DNA of 64,000 bases, taken from Paenibacillus pedocola. GTDB lineage: Bacteria > Bacillota > Bacilli > Paenibacillales > Paenibacillaceae. Within the stretch, counting starts at the first letter, position 1. Each line of letters begins with the position of its first letter. The DNA is taken from assembly GCF_031599675.1 (NCBI RefSeq), contig NZ_CP134223.1, forward strand, positions 1,364,001 to 1,428,000, written 5' to 3'. The notes below the pieces were generated by a model that saw only the letters and a list, made by a program, of their open reading frames with translations, was not told where the DNA came from and made no database searches. Made by a program: the position numbers and the translations under genes. Positions 8,787-16,172 of the stretch are shown one piece after another.

Positions 8787-9242
8787 TTAGCTTCTGAACG
8801 GGTCATCACTAATGCCTGCTTCGAGCACGATTCTGGCGTATTCCTGGGCACTGAACAAAGAGTGGTCCTTATAGTTGCCGCATTCGAGGGCGGAAACTGC
8901 CGGAATATGCTCGGTTTCAAGCACTTTATTCAGCACCTTGGTGAGTGCGGCAGCGACATCGGCAGGGTTATGCTCATCCCAGATAATCAGATAGAATCCG
9001 GTTCTGCAGCCCATCGGAGAAATATCGATAATACCTTCGAGTTCATCGCGCAAATACGTGGCCAACAGATGCTCCAGCGTATGTACAGCGGCGGTAGGCA
9101 GGGCATCCACATTGGGCTGCAGCAGCCGCAGATCGTATTTCTGAATCGTGCTGCCTTTTTCATTTTTTTCTGTACCTGCAACCCGGACGTAAGGGGCTTT
9201 TACTTTGGTATGATCCAATTGGAAACTTTCAACTTTGGCCAT
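8787..9242 (-). CDS. luxS: S-ribosylhomocysteine lyase LuxS
   Basis: A 151-residue LuxS, full length. It splits S-ribosylhomocysteine into homocysteine and DPD, the precursor of autoinducer 2. The metal site HTLEHLLA (HxxEH) lies near residue 54, and the second conserved stretch SPMGCRTGFYL carries the catalytic cysteine near residue 84. On the minus strand GAAAGGGAG precedes the ATG. Its substrate is made by MtnN, whose gene lies at 14578-15291, so both detoxification steps of the activated methyl cycle flank the methionine transporter operon. Confidence 0.97.
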   Translation of the reverse strand: MAKVESFQLDHTKVKAPYVRVAGTEKNEKGSTIQKYDLRLLQPNVDALPTAAVHTLEHLLATYLRDELEGIIDISPMGCRTGFYLIIWDEHNPADVAAALTKVLNKVLETEHIPAVSALECGNYKDHSLFSAQEYARIVLEAGISDDPFRS

Positions 9243-9342
9243 GTTTTCTCTCCCTTTCGGTCTTTTTCATATCAACCTATCACAATGTCAAAAAGAAGTA
9301 AATAGTTAATCTGAGTATTCCACTCAACTTAGTTAAAATGTA

Positions 9343-9371
9343 TTGACATGAATAATAATGCATTGTAACAT
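9343..9371 (+). promoter_or_regulatory. Promoter of the metQ operon
   Basis: TTGACA at 9343-9348 and TAACAT at 9366-9371 are 17 bases apart. The remaining leader of about 80 bases shows no S-box or T-box elements. Confidence 0.7.
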
Positions 9372-9459
9372 ATGAATCAATTAAATTCTGATGCATTTAC
9401 TTGGTTTAAATTTGCGCCTGCCATGCACAGAAAAAGATACTCTAGGGGGAGAAATAACG

Positions 9460-10314
9460 ATGAAGAAAAAATGGATTCATTCCTTGCTGCTGGTTACTGC
9501 TGTTGCTCTATTCACTGCGGGATGCGGCAACAATAACGAAGCTTCGGGTTCGGGCAGCGATTCCTCCGGACAAGAGAGCAAGACGCTGCGGATCAGCTTC
9601 AACCCGGGGCCATACAGTGACCAGTTCAAGAACGGTGTCGCACCTTATCTGGAGAAGAAAGGGTATACGATTACTTATAAAGAATTTACAGACGGCATTC
9701 AACCTAATGTGGCTGTAGCTAACGGGGAGATAGATGCGAATGTATTCCAGCACTCTCTGTATTTGAAATCTATTAATGAAAGAGAAAAAATCGATCTGGT
9801 GGGTGTAGTGCAAGTACCAACCCCGCCGATGGGCCTCTACTCCAAAAAGCATACCAGTCTGGATGAGGTAAGCGATGGTGATCAGATCAATCTGCCGAAT
9901 GAGCCCGTAAATATGCTGCGCGCCCTTAACGTACTGAAAGATGTAGGCTGGATTACACTGAAGGATAATATTGACCCGCTGCAGACTTCATTAGCCGATA
10001 TTACCTCAAATCCCCATAAACTGAAGTTCATTGCCACTGAGCCGGCCCAAGGCCCGCGTGCTCTGGAGGATGTAGACTACGCTGCTATACAGGGGAATTT
10101 TGCCGTATCGAACAATATTAAGCTGACTACAGCGCTACAGCTGGAAAATATGACGGATCCGTTCACGAATATTGTGGCGGTGGACAGCAAGAACAAGGAT
10201 GCCCAGTTTGTCAAAGATATCATTGAAGGCTATCATTCTGCTGAATTCCAGGAGTATATCAAGTCGAAACCGGACTATGAAGGGTACAGATTACCTGACT
10301 ACTTTAAGCAATAA
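9460..10314 (+). CDS. metQ: Methionine-binding lipoprotein MetQ
   Basis: The substrate receptor of the MetNIQ methionine importer. ATG at 9460 is the true start: AGGGGGAG lies at about 9444-9451 and the protein then begins MKKKWIHSLLL with a lipoprotein signal ending FTAGC. The frame stays open upstream to 9391 but has no binding site there. The body shows NlpA-family signatures, including the VANGEIDANVFQHSLYL segment and PNEPVNMLRAL. Length is about 284 residues, normal for the family. Opens a six-gene run with an aminotransferase, metN, metI, a dehydrogenase and mtnN. Confidence 0.95.
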   Translation: MKKKWIHSLLLVTAVALFTAGCGNNNEASGSGSDSSGQESKTLRISFNPGPYSDQFKNGVAPYLEKKGYTITYKEFTDGIQPNVAVANGEIDANVFQHSLYLKSINEREKIDLVGVVQVPTPPMGLYSKKHTSLDEVSDGDQINLPNEPVNMLRALNVLKDVGWITLKDNIDPLQTSLADITSNPHKLKFIATEPAQGPRALEDVDYAAIQGNFAVSNNIKLTTALQLENMTDPFTNIVAVDSKNKDAQFVKDIIEGYHSAEFQEYIKSKPDYEGYRLPDYFKQ

Positions 10315-10502
10315 ATGATGCTAAACAGATAAGAGATTTCACACAATAAGAGATTCACTTTCCGGTCTGCCGTTCCCCTTATGCGGATTGTTCCGCAGCA
10401 AGTTTTGTTCGAGCCAAGCGATGCTGCATGGCCCGCAAAACGGCAAGGAGGAGCGGCAGATCATTGTCTATTCCAAAGAACCTGCAAAGAGGTGCAATGT
10501 AC

Positions 10503-11714
10503 ATGGACTTTAAGCCTTCCACTGTAGTCTCAGAGCTTCCCGGCAATTATTTCAATGCGATGAAGGCCAAGATCGCCTTATATCGCAGCAAGGGAATTGA
10601 TGTCATCGATCTGGCCAGCGGCAATCCCGACCAGCCGACCCCGCAGCATATTATCAATGCGCTGAAAGAGGCGGTTGACAAGCCGGAGAATCAGGGCTAC
10701 CCGCCCTTTTACGGCAAAACAGGCACCCTTGAAGCCATAGCCGCGTTCTATAAACGCGAATATAACGTTGAGCTTGACCCGGAGACAGAGATTGCAGTGT
10801 TCAACGGCTCGGGAATCGGCGTCACAGGAATTCCGCAGAGTCTGCTTAACCCCGGTGACATCCTGCTTACTGCAGATCCGGCTTATCCCGCCTACCATGC
10901 AGCGGCTGCACTGGCCCGGGCCCGGGTTCACACGATTCCCGTCTATGAACAGGAGGGGTTCCTTCCGGATTACAGCACAGTTCCCAAAGAGATTGCCCGA
11001 AAGGTCAAGCTGCTGATGCTGAACTATCCGAACAATCCGACTGGAGCGGTAGCCACGGAGGAATTCTTTGAAAGGACGCTTGCTTTTGCGGCGGCCTATG
11101 AATTTCCGGTGCTGAACGATTTCGCCTACGGCGCTTTCGGCTTTGACGGTCATAAGCCGCTCAGCCTGCTCCAGCAGCCGGGAGGCAAGGAATACGGCGT
11201 TGAAACCTACACGGCTTCCAAAACCTACAATATGGCCGGATGGCGCTTCGGCTTTGCCGCAGGCAATGCCTCCATTATTGCCGCGCTCAAGCATTATCAC
11301 ACCCAGGCCTACAGCACAGTATTCGGTGCGGTTCAGGATGCGGCGGTTGCCGCCTTGCTGGGCCCGCAGGAGGTTGTGCGGGAGTTAGGCAAGCTGTATG
11401 AGCGGCGTCGCGATGTGCTGGTCAGCCGGCTGCGGGGCATTGGCTGGGACGTTGCCGCTCCAAAGGGTACCTTCTTTGCCTGGTTTAAGGTGCCGGAAGG
11501 CTACACGGGTGAATCCTTTGCCGGGCGGCTGCTGGACGAAGCGCAGGTGGCTGTAGCCCAGGGGGGCGGTTTTGGTGCCCAAGGCAGCAGATATATCCGG
11601 CTCAGCCTGGTGAACAGTGAAGAGAAGCTGAACGAAGCTGTGGACCGGATTGCTGCGGCTGGTATTTTTAAGCGGGCGGTGTCTGCATGGGGTCAGGAGG
11701 CCAAAGACGCATGA
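10503..11714 (+). CDS. PLP-dependent class I/II aminotransferase in the met operon
   Basis: A fold-type I aminotransferase of about 403 residues. The PLP lysine is in TASKTYNMAGWRFGF near residue 240. The NYPNNPTGA segment and the ASGNPDQPTP start are typical of the aspartate/methionine-aminotransferase branch. ATG at 10503 is preferred, because AAAGAGGTG at 10486-10494 is 8-9 bases upstream; the frame is open further to 10428. It sits between metQ and metN, and its stop overlaps the metN start by 4 bases. That suggests it acts on methionine or its keto acid (2-oxo-4-methylthiobutyrate), which is inference. An N-acetyl-diaminopimelate or general aromatic aminotransferase role cannot be excluded. 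Confidence 0.85.
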   Translation: MDFKPSTVVSELPGNYFNAMKAKIALYRSKGIDVIDLASGNPDQPTPQHIINALKEAVDKPENQGYPPFYGKTGTLEAIAAFYKREYNVELDPETEIAVFNGSGIGVTGIPQSLLNPGDILLTADPAYPAYHAAAALARARVHTIPVYEQEGFLPDYSTVPKEIARKVKLLMLNYPNNPTGAVATEEFFERTLAFAAAYEFPVLNDFAYGAFGFDGHKPLSLLQQPGGKEYGVETYTASKTYNMAGWRFGFAAGNASIIAALKHYHTQAYSTVFGAVQDAAVAALLGPQEVVRELGKLYERRRDVLVSRLRGIGWDVAAPKGTFFAWFKVPEGYTGESFAGRLLDEAQVAVAQGGGFGAQGSRYIRLSLVNSEEKLNEAVDRIAAAGIFKRAVSAWGQEAKDA

Positions 11715-12730
11715 TTGAAATCAGAAATGTGCACAAAACCTTTACACGTAAAGGACAATCGATAGAAGCCTTAAGAGGGGTCAGCCTGAGTATCGCCAAA
11801 GGGGATATCTTCGGGGTCATCGGCTACAGCGGAGCGGGAAAAAGCACATTGATCCGTCTGGTCAATTATCTGGAACGTCCGACCAGCGGTGAAGTGTTCG
11901 TACAGGGCGAGCCGCTCTCCGGATACAGCCCGGCGGAGCTAAGGCAGGTGAAGAAAAAGATCGGGATGATCTTTCAGCACTTCAATCTGCTGGAATCGAA
12001 GACGGTGTTCGACAACATCGCCATCCCTCTTGTCCTGCTCAAGAGAAGCAAGCAGGAAATCCGTGAACGTGTGACCGAGCTGCTGGAGTTCACCGGGCTA
12101 AGTGATAAGGCAAACAGCTACCCTAAAGAGCTGTCCGGCGGGCAAAAGCAGCGGGTCGGTATCGCCCGGGCGCTGGCGAGCAACCCCTCCATCCTGCTCT
12201 GCGATGAAGCGACCTCGGCACTTGATCCGCAGACGACCAAATCCATTCTGGAGCTGCTGAAACGGATTAACGAAGCCTATAACATTACAATCATGATTAT
12301 TACCCATGAGATGGCTGTCATCCAGCAAATCTGCAATAAAGTCGCTGTGATGGAGAAGGGGGAGATTATTGAGCAGGGCAATGTGCTTGATGTCTTTGGC
12401 AGCCCGCATCATCCCACCACGCAGAACTTCGTACAGACCGTTATTCATAACTCGGTGCCGCAGAGTGTGCTGCATACGCTGAAGACGGAGAACGGACGGA
12501 GGCTGTTTAAGCTCAAATTTGTCGGCGGGGCAGCCTCGGAGCCGATCATTAACAGCCTGATCCGCAGGTATGAGGTTAATGTGAATATTCTGTTCGCGAA
12601 TATGACGGAAATCCAGCAGACCACACTGGGTAATATGATTCTGCAGATGCATGGTGAGAATACAGTGATTGACCAGGCGGCAGCTTTTATTGTGAGCCAA
12701 GGGGTAGAAATTACGGAGGTGGAGGCCTGA
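11711..12730 (+). CDS. metN: Methionine ABC transporter ATP-binding protein MetN
   Basis: A 339-residue ABC ATPase. Motifs are Walker A GYSGAGKST near residue 39, signature LSGGQKQR near 142, Walker B ILLCDEATSALDP near 163, and the H-loop in ITHEMAV. The last 90 residues form the NIL regulatory domain that binds methionine and inhibits transport in MetN proteins. ATG at 11711 follows AGGAGG at 11695-11700 and overlaps the aminotransferase stop. A longer frame from 11687 lacks a ribosome binding site. MetI starts directly after its stop. Confidence 0.95.
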   Translation: MIEIRNVHKTFTRKGQSIEALRGVSLSIAKGDIFGVIGYSGAGKSTLIRLVNYLERPTSGEVFVQGEPLSGYSPAELRQVKKKIGMIFQHFNLLESKTVFDNIAIPLVLLKRSKQEIRERVTELLEFTGLSDKANSYPKELSGGQKQRVGIARALASNPSILLCDEATSALDPQTTKSILELLKRINEAYNITIMIITHEMAVIQQICNKVAVMEKGEIIEQGNVLDVFGSPHHPTTQNFVQTVIHNSVPQSVLHTLKTENGRRLFKLKFVGGAASEPIINSLIRRYEVNVNILFANMTEIQQTTLGNMILQMHGENTVIDQAAAFIVSQGVEITEVEA

Positions 12731-13390
12731 ATGTTCGATACAGTTATTACTTCGGAGCAGCTGTTTCAAGCCCTGCGGGAAACCGTGGTGATGGTGGGCG
12801 TATCGCTCTTTTTTGGAGCGCTGCTGGGTATTCCAATTGGCATCGTGCTAGTGATTACACGTCCCGGCGGAATTCTGGAGAACCGGTTTATATACGCCGT
12901 GCTGAATCCGCTTATCAACATCATCCGCTCGCTGCCGTTTATTATTTTGCTGGTGGCCATCATCCCCTTTACCCGGCTTCTCGTGCATACCTCAATCGGT
13001 ACCAGTGCAGCGATTGTGCCGTTAATCGTCTACGTAGCCCCGTATATCGGGCGGCTGGTGGAGAACTCTTTGCTTGAGGTCAGCCCTGGCATTCTGGAGG
13101 CTGCCGAGGCTATGGGGGCAACCACCTTTCAGGTCATTTGGCATTTTCTGCTGCCTGAGGCCTTTGGCTCACTCATTCTAACTATGACTACCGCAATGAT
13201 CGGGCTGGTCGGAGCAACGGCGATGGCAGGAACGGTAGGCGGCGGAGGCATCGGCGATCTGGCGATCTCTTATGGCTACCAGCGTTTCGACACCTTTGTC
13301 ATGATCGTGACGGTGGTTATTCTGATTATATTTGTCCAGGGCATCCAATCAGCCGGGAACCGTCTGGCCCGCAAAGCCCGCCGGGATTAG
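12731..13390 (+). CDS. metI: Methionine ABC transporter permease MetI
   Basis: A 219-residue permease with about five hydrophobic segments, the short form typical of MetI. The EAA-type loop reads GILEAAEAMGATTFQVIWHF near residue 120, and the AGTVGGGGIGDLAI segment is characteristic of the family. It forms the homodimeric channel for L- and D-methionine with MetN. GGAGGTGGAGG overlaps the end of metN immediately upstream of the ATG, so translation is coupled. Confidence 0.95.
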   Translation: MFDTVITSEQLFQALRETVVMVGVSLFFGALLGIPIGIVLVITRPGGILENRFIYAVLNPLINIIRSLPFIILLVAIIPFTRLLVHTSIGTSAAIVPLIVYVAPYIGRLVENSLLEVSPGILEAAEAMGATTFQVIWHFLLPEAFGSLILTMTTAMIGLVGATAMAGTVGGGGIGDLAISYGYQRFDTFVMIVTVVILIIFVQGIQSAGNRLARKARRD

Positions 13391-13420
13391 TACAGGGAAC
13401 AGGGAGGGGATAGTAGAGCT

Positions 13421-14581
13421 ATGGATCAGCCGATTATTGTCCGCGCCGCACCCCAGGAATTTATTTGCCGGCCGGGAAGCTGGGGCAGTCTGGAACAGCA
13501 TCTGCAGAGACGGGGAATCAGCCGGGTGCTTGTGGTAAGAGGTGAACAGTCATGGATTGCGGCAGCGCCATTCTGGCCGGAGCTTACAGAGACGGAGGTT
13601 CATTATCACAGGTATGGCGGTGAATGTACTTATAGTGAACGTGATGCTATTTCCGCCTATGCTGCGGATCATCGGCTTCAGGCCGTAATCGGAGTCGGCG
13701 GCGGGAAAATTACCGATCTGGTAAAATCAGCGGCGGCTAAGCTGAATTTACCGGCGGTGATTCTTCCAACACTTGCTGCGACTTGTGCGGCCTGGTCTTC
13801 ACTCAGCGTGATGTATGATGAGCATGGCGAATTCATCCGCTTTGATATTTTCCCGCGCAGCAATGCGCTTGTGCTGCTGGACCCGGTGGTCATTGCCGCT
13901 TCCCCGCCCGAGCTGCTGACTGCCGGAATAGGTGATACGCTGGCGAAATGGTATGAAGCGGATGTGATCATCAGAGTGCTGGACTCACCGCCGCTTGAAG
14001 TGGAGCTTGGCTGGTATGCGGCGCGCAAATGCCGCGAGAATCTGCTGAAGTACAGCGGGGAGGCGCTTGCTGCCATAAGAGCGGGCGAGCTGAACGATGC
14101 CTTGGTCCGGATTATTGAGACGAATATTATGGCCGGCGGTCTGGTCGGCGGGTTCGCTGAGGATTACGGGCGGACGGCGGGAGCCCATTCGATTCATGAT
14201 GCCCTGACCGGCATTCCCGAGTCCCACCGGCTGCTGCATGGCAATAAGGTGGCTTACGGGGTGCTGGTCCAGCTGGCGCTCGAAAAGAACTGGACCGAGA
14301 TTGCTGCACTGCTGCCCTTCTATGAGGAGATTGGCTTGCCGGCCAGTCTCGGTGATCTGGGGCTTGCGCATTTATCGCGCGGGGACCTGCTGAAGCTCGG
14401 CAGCCGGGCGACTGTACCGGAAGCGTCCATTCACCGGATGCCGGGTATCATTACCGCCGAAGCTGTAGCCGCTGCGGCCGAAGAGCTGGAGGCCTACATA
14501 AATAAGCGGAGATGCAAACCCGCACCAGCAGTAACCGGATGGGAAAGGGAACTTCAAGGTGAAGGAGCAAAGGCAACATGA
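13421..14581 (+). CDS. Iron-containing alcohol dehydrogenase family, GldA/YbdH-like
   Basis: A 386-residue group III metal-dependent dehydrogenase of the glycerol dehydrogenase branch. Signatures are the nucleotide site GVGGGKITDLVK near residue 90, TLAATCAAWSSLSVMY, GIGDTLAKWYE with a metal-binding aspartate near residue 170, and histidines in GAHSIHDAL and LLHGNKVAYG. In E. coli the related ybdH (hydroxycarboxylate dehydrogenase) lies beside ybdL, a methionine aminotransferase. The same pairing appears here around metNI, suggesting reduction of a methionine-derived 2-oxo acid. Glycerol dehydrogenase activity remains possible. Its stop overlaps mtnN. Confidence 0.85.
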   Translation: MDQPIIVRAAPQEFICRPGSWGSLEQHLQRRGISRVLVVRGEQSWIAAAPFWPELTETEVHYHRYGGECTYSERDAISAYAADHRLQAVIGVGGGKITDLVKSAAAKLNLPAVILPTLAATCAAWSSLSVMYDEHGEFIRFDIFPRSNALVLLDPVVIAASPPELLTAGIGDTLAKWYEADVIIRVLDSPPLEVELGWYAARKCRENLLKYSGEALAAIRAGELNDALVRIIETNIMAGGLVGGFAEDYGRTAGAHSIHDALTGIPESHRLLHGNKVAYGVLVQLALEKNWTEIAALLPFYEEIGLPASLGDLGLAHLSRGDLLKLGSRATVPEASIHRMPGIITAEAVAAAAEELEAYINKRRCKPAPAVTGWERELQGEGAKAT

Positions 14582-15291
14582 GCATAGCAATTATAGGTGC
14601 AATGGAAGAAGAGGTAGCCTTGCTGCTGTCCAAGATGCGGGACGTGGCTGAACTGGAGGCGGGCGGCGGCAGGCTGTACAGCGGAAGTTTGAACGGGCGG
14701 GAGGTGGTGCTGCTTAAGTCGGGCATCGGCAAGGTCAACGCTGCGCTGACGACAACACTGCTGCTTGAGAGGTTCCACTGTAAATTAATTATCAATACCG
14801 GAGCAGCCGGCGGTCTGGGGGCGGGGCTGCAAGTCGGTGATGTAGTGATCGCCGAGGAGCTGGTCTATAGTGATGTGGATGCAACGGCATTCAGCTATGC
14901 TTACGGGCAGGTGCCGCAGATGCCCCAGCGATATCCGGTCTCAGCCGGACTACTTGAGCTGGCGGGAAAGGTTATTCAGCGGGGCGGACGGCAAGAGCAG
15001 GTTGTTGTTGGCCTGATTACGACGGCGGACTCGTTCATCAGTCAGCCGGAGCGGGTTGAAGAGATCCGTAGCAGGTTCCCGGAAGCCCTGGCTACGGATA
15101 TGGAAGGTGCAGCGATCGCCCAGACGGCTTATCAGTTCGGTGTCCCGTTTCTGGCGGTCCGGGCAATCTCTGATATAGCCGGCGCCGAGGCTGCCGGGTT
15201 GTTCGAAGCCCACCTGGATCTCGCAGCGAAGAACTCGACAGAGGTGGTGCTGGAAATTCTATCGCTGTACGAAACGCAGGAAGCTGAATGA
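14578..15291 (+). CDS. mtnN: 5'-methylthioadenosine/S-adenosylhomocysteine nucleosidase
   Basis: A 237-residue MTA/SAH nucleosidase (Pfs). It removes adenine from methylthioadenosine and S-adenosylhomocysteine. It begins MSIAIIGAMEEEVALL, with the conserved glutamate of the IGAMEEE motif. Further family segments are INTGAAGGLG, the nucleoside site ATDMEGAAIAQ near residue 175 and the late AISDIAG segment that carries the catalytic aspartate. The ATG overlaps the dehydrogenase stop (ATGA). It supplies S-ribosylhomocysteine to LuxS, encoded 5 kb away. No convincing terminator follows; the stop lies inside an 11-bp tandem repeat. Confidence 0.95.
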   Translation: MSIAIIGAMEEEVALLLSKMRDVAELEAGGGRLYSGSLNGREVVLLKSGIGKVNAALTTTLLLERFHCKLIINTGAAGGLGAGLQVGDVVIAEELVYSDVDATAFSYAYGQVPQMPQRYPVSAGLLELAGKVIQRGGRQEQVVVGLITTADSFISQPERVEEIRSRFPEALATDMEGAAIAQTAYQFGVPFLAVRAISDIAGAEAAGLFEAHLDLAAKNSTEVVLEILSLYETQEAE

Positions 15292-15330
15292 ATCAACAAT
15301 GAATCAAGAATGAATCAAGAATGAATAGAA
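15287..15330. repeat. 11-bp tandem repeat at the mtnN stop
   Basis: AATGAATCAAS is repeated about four times, beginning within the last codons of mtnN and running into the gap. Confidence 0.7.
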
Positions 15331-15573
15331 CAGCCCAGCCGTCATACAGGTAAGAGAGAGCTTAAAACATGCTCAGTCTCGACCCTGCAGGACGGTTTTT
15401 TGCTGTCTGTCCCCAGTCTCCGCCTTGGGAATGAGAAGGGTTTAGTTCCTGCGTCTCTATTCATCCCCTCTCTCCGTTCTGTAAACTAATAAGAGATATA
15501 TCACTTCCAAGTAAAGGGTTTAACACTATAATTCGGGAAAAGGTGATTTGAACGAAGATAGGAGGATATGAAG

Positions 15574-16155
15574 ATGACTCAACCTGTAATTCCAATTATG
15601 CTGGATATTCCAGAGAGTTTTGAAACACAGCGTCTGCTGATCCGGGCCGCGCGCTGGGGCGATGGAGCAGAGATGAATGAGGCTATCGCAGAGAGTCTGA
15701 ATGAGCTGAAGCCGTGGATGATTTTTGCTCAAAGCCTGCAGACGCCCGAGGAAACCGAGCAATACGCACGGGAGTCGCGGCTCAAATATCTCGACCGGAG
15801 TAATATGCACATGAACATTTATAACAAGGCGGATGGAACCTTCATCGGCTGCAACGGCCTCCACCATATAGACTGGGATGTCCGTGCTTTTGAGCTTGGA
15901 TACTGGATCAGAAGCTCCTGCGCGGGAAAGGGCTATATGACGGAAGCGGTGAATGCGATCACTGAGTTTACCATCCGGGAGCTGGAGGCTAACCGGATTG
16001 AGATCCGGTGCAGCGCACGGAATGCCAAAAGCGCGGCTGTGGCGGAGCGAACGGGGTATAAACTGGACGGCATTCTGCGGAACAGCATGCGCGGCTTTGA
16101 CGGAGAGCTTCATGACAGCAAAGTATATGCGAAGGTGCGCGGAGCGGAATTTTAA
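15574..16155 (+). CDS. GNAT family N-acetyltransferase, RimJ/RimL-like
   Basis: A 193-residue acetyltransferase of the RimJ/RimL type that modifies amino groups of proteins or small molecules with acetyl-CoA. The protein starts with the family pattern FETQRLLIRAARWGDG. The acetyl-CoA site lies in SSCAGKGYMTEAV (Q/RxxGxG/A-like) near residue 110, followed by NRIEIRCSARNAKSAAVAER. ATG at 15574 is chosen over 15568, because AGGAGG at 15560-15565 would be only 2 bases from the first. It lies 17 bases before the ABC exporter gene and may share its transcript. Confidence 0.88.
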   Translation: MTQPVIPIMLDIPESFETQRLLIRAARWGDGAEMNEAIAESLNELKPWMIFAQSLQTPEETEQYARESRLKYLDRSNMHMNIYNKADGTFIGCNGLHHIDWDVRAFELGYWIRSSCAGKGYMTEAVNAITEFTIRELEANRIEIRCSARNAKSAAVAERTGYKLDGILRNSMRGFDGELHDSKVYAKVRGAEF

Positions 16156-16172
16156 AAAAGGGAGATGATCCG

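Noticed and set aside
9372..9459. SAM riboswitch (S-box) or T-box in the metQ leader
   Set aside because: The leader is only about 80 bases and lacks the conserved S-box or T-box segments.
15380..15405. Intrinsic terminator after mtnN
   Set aside because: GGACGGTTTTTT has a T-run, but the only pairing partner (CCGTC near 15340) needs a very large loop.
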